Positions 13,435-17,346 of a stretch of 17,346 nt of DNA are shown piece by piece. Within the stretch, counting starts at the first letter, position 1, and each line of letters opens with the position of its first letter. The notes under the pieces were generated by a model. That model worked only from the letters and a program-made list of their open reading frames with translations. It did not search any database and was not told the origin of the DNA. A program made the translations under genes and the position numbers. This DNA is from JAUPVL01 sp964512085 (lineage in GTDB: Bacteria > Patescibacteriota > Saccharimonadia > CAILAD01 > BJGX01): positions 1 through 17,346 of the forward strand of contig CAZEIU010000016.1 of NCBI GenBank assembly GCA_964512085.1. The letters are read 5' to 3'.

Positions 13435-14505
13435 CTACTTTCTCATGAGTCGTTCAAATTCTTCGGGGTCTACAGCAAATCCGCGAGCTTCTTCGTAGCT
13501 AATTTTGCCTGCATGTACGTGATCTACCAAAACTTTGTCCATCGATTGCATACCTACATCGGCGCTGGTTTGAATAACAGCTTCTATTTGGTGGGTTTTG
13601 CCCTCACGTATGAGGTTTCGCACTGCGCTGTTAGCAACCAGTATCTCGGCTGCAGCGATTCTTCCGCCCCCTACCATAGGTATTAGTCGTTGACTAATAA
13701 TCCCTTGCAATACTCCAGCCAGCTGTATTCTTATTTGCTGTTGTTGATGGGCCGGAAAAACATCAATCATTCTATCGATAGACTGGGCGGCGCCATTGGT
13801 GTGCAAGGTAGCTAGTACCAAATGGCCTGTCTCAGCTACGGTAATAGCGGTTGAAATTGTCTCAAGATCTCGCATTTCTCCAATGAGTACTACATCGGGG
13901 TCTTCACGCAAACTACTGCGCAGCGCTCTGGCAAAACTAAGGGTATCAAAATGAACTTCTCTTTGAACAATAATTGAGTTCTTATTGTGATGCTGATATT
14001 CTATCGGGTCTTCGATGGTAATAATATGCATATTGTTATTGGTATTGATTTGATCAATCATTGCAGCTTGAGTGGTAGATTTACCAGAGCCGGTAGGGCC
14101 AGTAGAAAGTACCAGCCCGCGCGGTAGCTTACAAAACTCGTTTACCACACTTGGCAAGCCTAGCTCTTCTATTGATCTTATTTTGGTAGGTATAAGTCGC
14201 AACGCCGCCGCTAAGTTGCCTTTTTCGTGAAAGGCATTTACTCTAAACCGAGCCAAATCACCAAATGCAAATGAAAAGTCTAACTCTCGGTTCTTAGTAA
14301 GAATTTCTTTTTGTTGCTCATCTATAATGCTATAAACCATTTCTTCGACATCTTGTTCGCTCAAAATAGGTGCCTCAGACACCTTTGCTAGTTTGCCGTC
14401 TACCCTAAGCATTGGCGGTACCCCAACTTGCAAATGCAAATCAGACGAGTTGGTTCTAATGACTTCTTCTAGATATTTTTCTATGGTTGGAATATTTGGA
14501 TTCAT
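13435..14505 (-). CDS. pilT: Type IV pilus retraction ATPase PilT
   Basis: A 356-residue hexameric secretion-type ATPase that powers pilus depolymerisation and so twitching. An N-terminal PAS-like region (1-100) is followed by the RecA-like core. Walker A is GPTGSGKST at 136-144, the Asp box is ITIEDPIEY at 162-170, Walker B is VVLIGEMRD at 205-213, and the His box is LATLHTNGA. The PilT-specific C-terminal stretch is present: VRNLIREGKTHQIEAV followed by QTSADVGMQSMD, and AAAEIL before it. This region and the short length separate PilT from PilB. It starts 6 nt after pilB without a good Shine-Dalgarno, so coupling to pilB translation is likely. Confidence 0.96.
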   Translation of the reverse strand: MNPNIPTIEKYLEEVIRTNSSDLHLQVGVPPMLRVDGKLAKVSEAPILSEQDVEEMVYSIIDEQQKEILTKNRELDFSFAFGDLARFRVNAFHEKGNLAAALRLIPTKIRSIEELGLPSVVNEFCKLPRGLVLSTGPTGSGKSTTQAAMIDQINTNNNMHIITIEDPIEYQHHNKNSIIVQREVHFDTLSFARALRSSLREDPDVVLIGEMRDLETISTAITVAETGHLVLATLHTNGAAQSIDRMIDVFPAHQQQQIRIQLAGVLQGIISQRLIPMVGGGRIAAAEILVANSAVRNLIREGKTHQIEAVIQTSADVGMQSMDKVLVDHVHAGKISYEEARGFAVDPEEFERLMRK

Positions 14506-14511
14506 AATTTT

Positions 14512-16299
14512 TTAATCTGTGGCTACCCGCGCTACTTCTTGCAATGTAGTAGTGCTAGTTAGTACTTTTAATATGCCGTCTTGCTGCATTGTAATCATGC
14601 CATCGGCTTGAGCTTGGCTAGCAATAGCGCTAGTAGTGGCGTGCTTAAGAAGTAATGATTCTATTTGTGGGTTCATCTCAAAAACTTCATAAAGACCTGT
14701 ACGGCCTTTATAGCCATCTTGGCATTTTTCGCAACCCTTCCCCTTATATAAAGTATAAGCTTTTTCAGAGTAAATTGGCAAATTGTCATAACCTAGTTTT
14801 TGGGCCAAAGTTTTTACTTCTTCTTGATTTTTGGGCAAGATATTACCAACTATTTTATTTATCATTCGCACGGCTGCCTCGCTTGCCTCATATGTACCCT
14901 TACAGTCTTCACAAATCTTTCTTACTAGTCTTTGGCCAATACAAGTATTAATAGTGCTAGCAATAAGATAAGGCTCTATCTTCATATCAAGCATTCTAGG
15001 TAATACGCCGGCTGCGCTATTGGTGTGAAGTGTAGAAAGTACCAAGTGACCTGTAAGAGCCGACTGTACAGCTAAGTCTGCTGTTTCATGATCCCGTATC
15101 TCCCCTACCATTATTACATTAGGGTCTTGTCGCAAGATTGATCGCAAGCCACTCGTAAAAGTAAGCCCCACTTCTGGATTAACCTGTATTTGATTAACTC
15201 CGTTTATCTTGTACTCTACAGGATCTTCTAGGGTAATAATGTTTATCTTGGGAGTAATTATCTCTTGAATAATAGCGTACAGGGTAGTAGATTTACCCGA
15301 CCCAGTTGGACCAGTAGATAGAATCATACCATTGGGCTTAGATATACCTTTTTTGATAATCTCATAACTCCTACCTCGTAAGCCTAGGCTGGCTAATTTA
15401 TATAGAGAATCTGACTTATCGAGCAAGCGAATAACTACCTGCTCGCCATAACTAATAGGCGCTATAGCAATTCTTAAGTCTACCTCTTTGTTGCCCATAC
15501 GATATTGTGCCTGGCCATCTTGTGGCATACGGTGCTCATCTATCTTGAGCTTAGAGAGTATTTTAATACGCGAAACCAGTGCAGGCTCAATAGACTTGGG
15601 TAAGGTCATAATTTCTTGTAATATACCGTCTATCCTAAATCTTACTTTTATATCACTTTCGCGTGGTTCTATATGAATATCCGAAGCTCTAGAGTTAATT
15701 GCGTATTCAATAATAGAGTTGAGCGCCCGAGTAATCGGGGCGTCTTGTACAATTGTCTCTAGTTTTTTAGAGTCACCCTTGCCAAAAACATCCATATTGG
15801 GTTGGTCATTGACAGCCTCTTGTTGTGAACTATCAATTGCGCTTACTACATCACTATCTATCGCCGGTTGATAGTCTTGCAATACCTTAGTAATTTGAGC
15901 GTCTGAGGCCATATAAGCATCAATTGGATAGCCAGATTTTCTAGCTAAGTAATCTATAGCCTGAAGGTTCTCAGGATCTACCATGGCTACACTTAATCGA
16001 CCATTTTTGAGACTAAAGGCTACGGCCATATTCTCTTGAGCATCTTCTTTTGGTATAAGGTTGAGCGTCTGCTGCTCTATATTGAGAGTAGATAGATCAA
16101 TATATGGTATGTGGCTAGCTAGCGCTACCAGCTTTGTTAGATCTTCTTCGGTAATTAATTTTTTTTCTACCAACACTTGGCCAAGCGGTTTCTTACTACT
16201 CATAGCTTCAGATTTTGCTGTAGCTAAATCTTGAGCACTAACTAAATTGTTTTGCCCAATCATTTGTTCGATGGTACTTTGTATTTGTTGTGTTAGCAT
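14512..16299 (-). CDS. pilB: Type IV pilus extension ATPase PilB (GspE family)
   Basis: A 595-residue motor that drives pilus assembly. An N-terminal MshEN-type domain (about 5-145) is followed by a linker and the N2 and RecA-like domains. Walker A is GPTGSGKST at 330-338, the Asp box is ITLEDPVEY at 355-363, Walker B is VIMVGEIRD at 395-403, and the His box is STLHTNSA at 422-429. The zinc-binding tetracysteine motif is C463-x2-C466 and C523-x2-C526. MshEN domains can bind cyclic di-GMP; whether this one does cannot be judged by eye. The ATG is preceded at 7 nt by AGGGGG, one of the strongest Shine-Dalgarno sequences in the locus. It starts 9 nt after the small 80-residue gene. Confidence 0.96.
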   Translation of the reverse strand: MLTQQIQSTIEQMIGQNNLVSAQDLATAKSEAMSSKKPLGQVLVEKKLITEEDLTKLVALASHIPYIDLSTLNIEQQTLNLIPKEDAQENMAVAFSLKNGRLSVAMVDPENLQAIDYLARKSGYPIDAYMASDAQITKVLQDYQPAIDSDVVSAIDSSQQEAVNDQPNMDVFGKGDSKKLETIVQDAPITRALNSIIEYAINSRASDIHIEPRESDIKVRFRIDGILQEIMTLPKSIEPALVSRIKILSKLKIDEHRMPQDGQAQYRMGNKEVDLRIAIAPISYGEQVVIRLLDKSDSLYKLASLGLRGRSYEIIKKGISKPNGMILSTGPTGSGKSTTLYAIIQEIITPKINIITLEDPVEYKINGVNQIQVNPEVGLTFTSGLRSILRQDPNVIMVGEIRDHETADLAVQSALTGHLVLSTLHTNSAAGVLPRMLDMKIEPYLIASTINTCIGQRLVRKICEDCKGTYEASEAAVRMINKIVGNILPKNQEEVKTLAQKLGYDNLPIYSEKAYTLYKGKGCEKCQDGYKGRTGLYEVFEMNPQIESLLLKHATTSAIASQAQADGMITMQQDGILKVLTSTTTLQEVARVATD

Positions 16300-16308
16300 T
16301 TACGCCCC

Positions 16309-16551
16309 CTACTGTATTACTGGCTTATTGCCACCATTATCTTTGGGCGTCAAATCTTGACTGTAATCTTTTACATCGTTTTTGAGGGTGTTGAGCTGAT
16401 CTTGATTAAAGGTAGGATTAACCGGATGTGGCACTTCTACTTTGATACCCGAGTCTTTTGGCGCTGGCACCAAATAGCGATAACCAATGCCGATTACTAC
16501 AACAAACACTACTACTGATATTATGATGGTGATTAAATCTTTTCTTTTCAT
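16309..16551 (-). CDS. Small single-helix membrane protein in the pilus operon, function unknown
   Basis: An 80-residue protein with a short basic N-terminus (MKRKD), one strong membrane helix at about 6-27 (LITIIISVVVFVVVIGIGY) and a 50-residue Pro/Asn/Asp-rich polar tail, probably outside the membrane. It has no cysteine, no lipobox and no prepilin motif (no G followed by FTLIE). It lies between pilO and pilB with gaps of only 4 and 9 nt, so it is almost certainly translated as part of the pilus operon. It stands where diderm bacteria carry the lipoprotein pilP after pilO, but is too short and has no PilP feature. I do not recognise the family; a role in the PilN/PilO assembly subcomplex is an inference from position. 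Confidence 0.8.
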   Translation of the reverse strand: MKRKDLITIIISVVVFVVVIGIGYRYLVPAPKDSGIKVEVPHPVNPTFNQDQLNTLKNDVKDYSQDLTPKDNGGNKPVIQ

Positions 16552-16555
16552 AAGC

Positions 16556-17251
16556 TTATTTTAGGGGTACATAAGTACTATTAATATTAGCAGGTGGTTT
16601 GTAAAAAGTTGTCATTGTAAGATTGGCCGTAATATTACCAGTATTACCATTAATGCTCATATTGTTAAAATTGATCACTCGTGCTGATTTTTCGGTTTTT
16701 TTAAGAAATTCTATAATGCTTGGGTAACTACCTTCTACATTTACAGTAAATACAAATGGAGTTGCCTGACTTCCACTGCCTTGCGCATTGGTATTTGTTA
16801 CCGAGTTTGCCGAGCTACTAATTGCTCCTGTACTGTTAGATTGCGATATATTGGTAACTTTTACACCACTCTCGGCACCCATTCTCTCTAAAATAGCAAT
16901 AAGGCCTTCAAAGTTTTGAGTAGTTGGCACCGCTCGTAATATTAGCTCGGCATCTGATATGCCATTGGCGCCTACTGCTGTTATTGCTGCCAAGTTTGGC
17001 TTGAGAGCCTGCAAATCTTTTTGTTTTTGGGTTAATGAATTGATTAATTGATCTTGAGCTTTATTGAGGTTTGATTGATAGGTATATTTTGATGCAAGCC
17101 AATAAATTAAAACGCCACCAACAATTACTATGCTAGCGATAATTATTCCGCTAATAAGCATATACTTTTGCAATTCTTTGTTGTCCGCTTGGCTCTTATC
17201 GGTTTTCGGAACAGTTATTTTTGGGGCTGGTGTTTTTTTGATACTATCCAT
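16556..17251 (-). CDS. pilO: PilO-like type IV pilus assembly protein
   Basis: A 231-residue bitopic protein. A Pro/Lys-rich cytoplasmic N-terminus (1-29) is followed by one membrane helix at about 31-53, a coiled-coil-prone stretch (about 58-83: QSNLNKAQDQLINSLTQKQK), then two alpha/beta ferredoxin-like halves typical of PilO: about 100-138 (LRAVPTTQNFEGLIAILERM...) and about 165-215 (FVFTVNVEGSYPSIIEFLKK). A low-complexity Ser/Asn/Gly linker (about 139-162) joins them. PilO pairs with PilN to align the platform with the pilin pool. Its position straight after a PilN-like C-terminus and before pilB supports the call. Sequence identity in this family is low, so the name rests on topology and context. 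It starts 10 nt after the upstream stop. Confidence 0.82.
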   Translation of the reverse strand: MDSIKKTPAPKITVPKTDKSQADNKELQKYMLISGIIIASIVIVGGVLIYWLASKYTYQSNLNKAQDQLINSLTQKQKDLQALKPNLAAITAVGANGISDAELILRAVPTTQNFEGLIAILERMGAESGVKVTNISQSNSTGAISSSANSVTNTNAQGSGSQATPFVFTVNVEGSYPSIIEFLKKTEKSARVINFNNMSINGNTGNITANLTMTTFYKPPANINSTYVPLK

Positions 17252-17261
17252 ATGCTTTATG

Positions 17262-17346
17262 TTAATTTTGACTTTGTTTAAATATAGTAGGATCTACCTT
17301 AAATGTCATAGTATAATTTACTTCACCGCTACCTTCCCCGCTAGTT
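17262..17346 (-). CDS. pilN: 3' end of a PilN-like pilus assembly gene (5' part outside the window)
   Basis: The last 27 codons of a frame open at the right edge and ending in TAA at 17264-17262. The visible peptide ends in a beta strand and short tail, VNYTMTFKVDPTIF followed by KQSQN, much like the C-terminal strand of PilN proteins. A Gly/Ser-rich bit (SGEGSG) precedes it. Position directly upstream of the pilO-like gene is where pilN is expected. The fragment is too short for a firm family call by itself. Confidence 0.6.
   Translation of the reverse strand, partial: TSGEGSGEVNYTMTFKVDPTIFKQSQN

Noticed and set aside
1..17346. CRISPR array, insertion sequence or prophage
   Set aside because: No regularly spaced repeats, transposase genes, terminal inverted repeats or phage structural genes were found.

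Overview
The window looks like a chromosomal segment of a Patescibacteria (CPR) bacterium, most likely Candidatus Saccharibacteria (TM7). This is inferred from gene content and layout; no rRNA or other phylogenetic marker is present. The DNA is AT-rich, TGA works as an ordinary stop, genes are tightly packed, and a type IV pilus locus without a visible secretin fills more than half the window, as expected for a small single-membrane episymbiont.

Left part (1-7615). A truncated minus-strand gene, possibly a PH-domain membrane protein, diverges from tRNA-Arg(CCT). A small ribbon-helix-helix protein follows the tRNA. After it comes a 345-base interval with no convincing gene but with its own -10 box and a clear terminator; I treat it as an orphan transcript. 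A histidine phosphatase gene converges on a minus-strand series transcribed mnmG, dedA, M16 peptidase, ndk, Nudix hydrolase. A tyrosine recombinase of the Xer type diverges from mnmG.

Right part (7612-17346, all minus strand). In transcription order: pilN (3' end only), pilO, an unknown 80-residue membrane-anchored protein, pilB, pilT, pilC, the major pilin, a terminator, prepilin peptidase pilD, and four pilin-like proteins resembling FimU/GspH, PilV, PilW and PilX. Together these encode the extension and retraction ATPases, the inner-membrane platform, the processing peptidase, the shaft pilin and a probable tip or priming complex. They would make a retractile pilus, which in Saccharibacteria is associated with contact with the host bacterium.

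Regulation. Six transcription units share one geometry: a -10 box ends 6 or 8 nt before a start codon, so the predicted mRNAs begin at or within 2 nt of the start codon (leaderless). In contrast, pilB and dedA, which are not preceded by such a box, have Shine-Dalgarno-like sequences. The major pilin is the clear exception among promoter-proximal genes: it has its own -35/-10 promoter, a leader of about 55 nt with two mutually exclusive hairpins (one holding the Shine-Dalgarno in its loop), and a terminator right after its stop.
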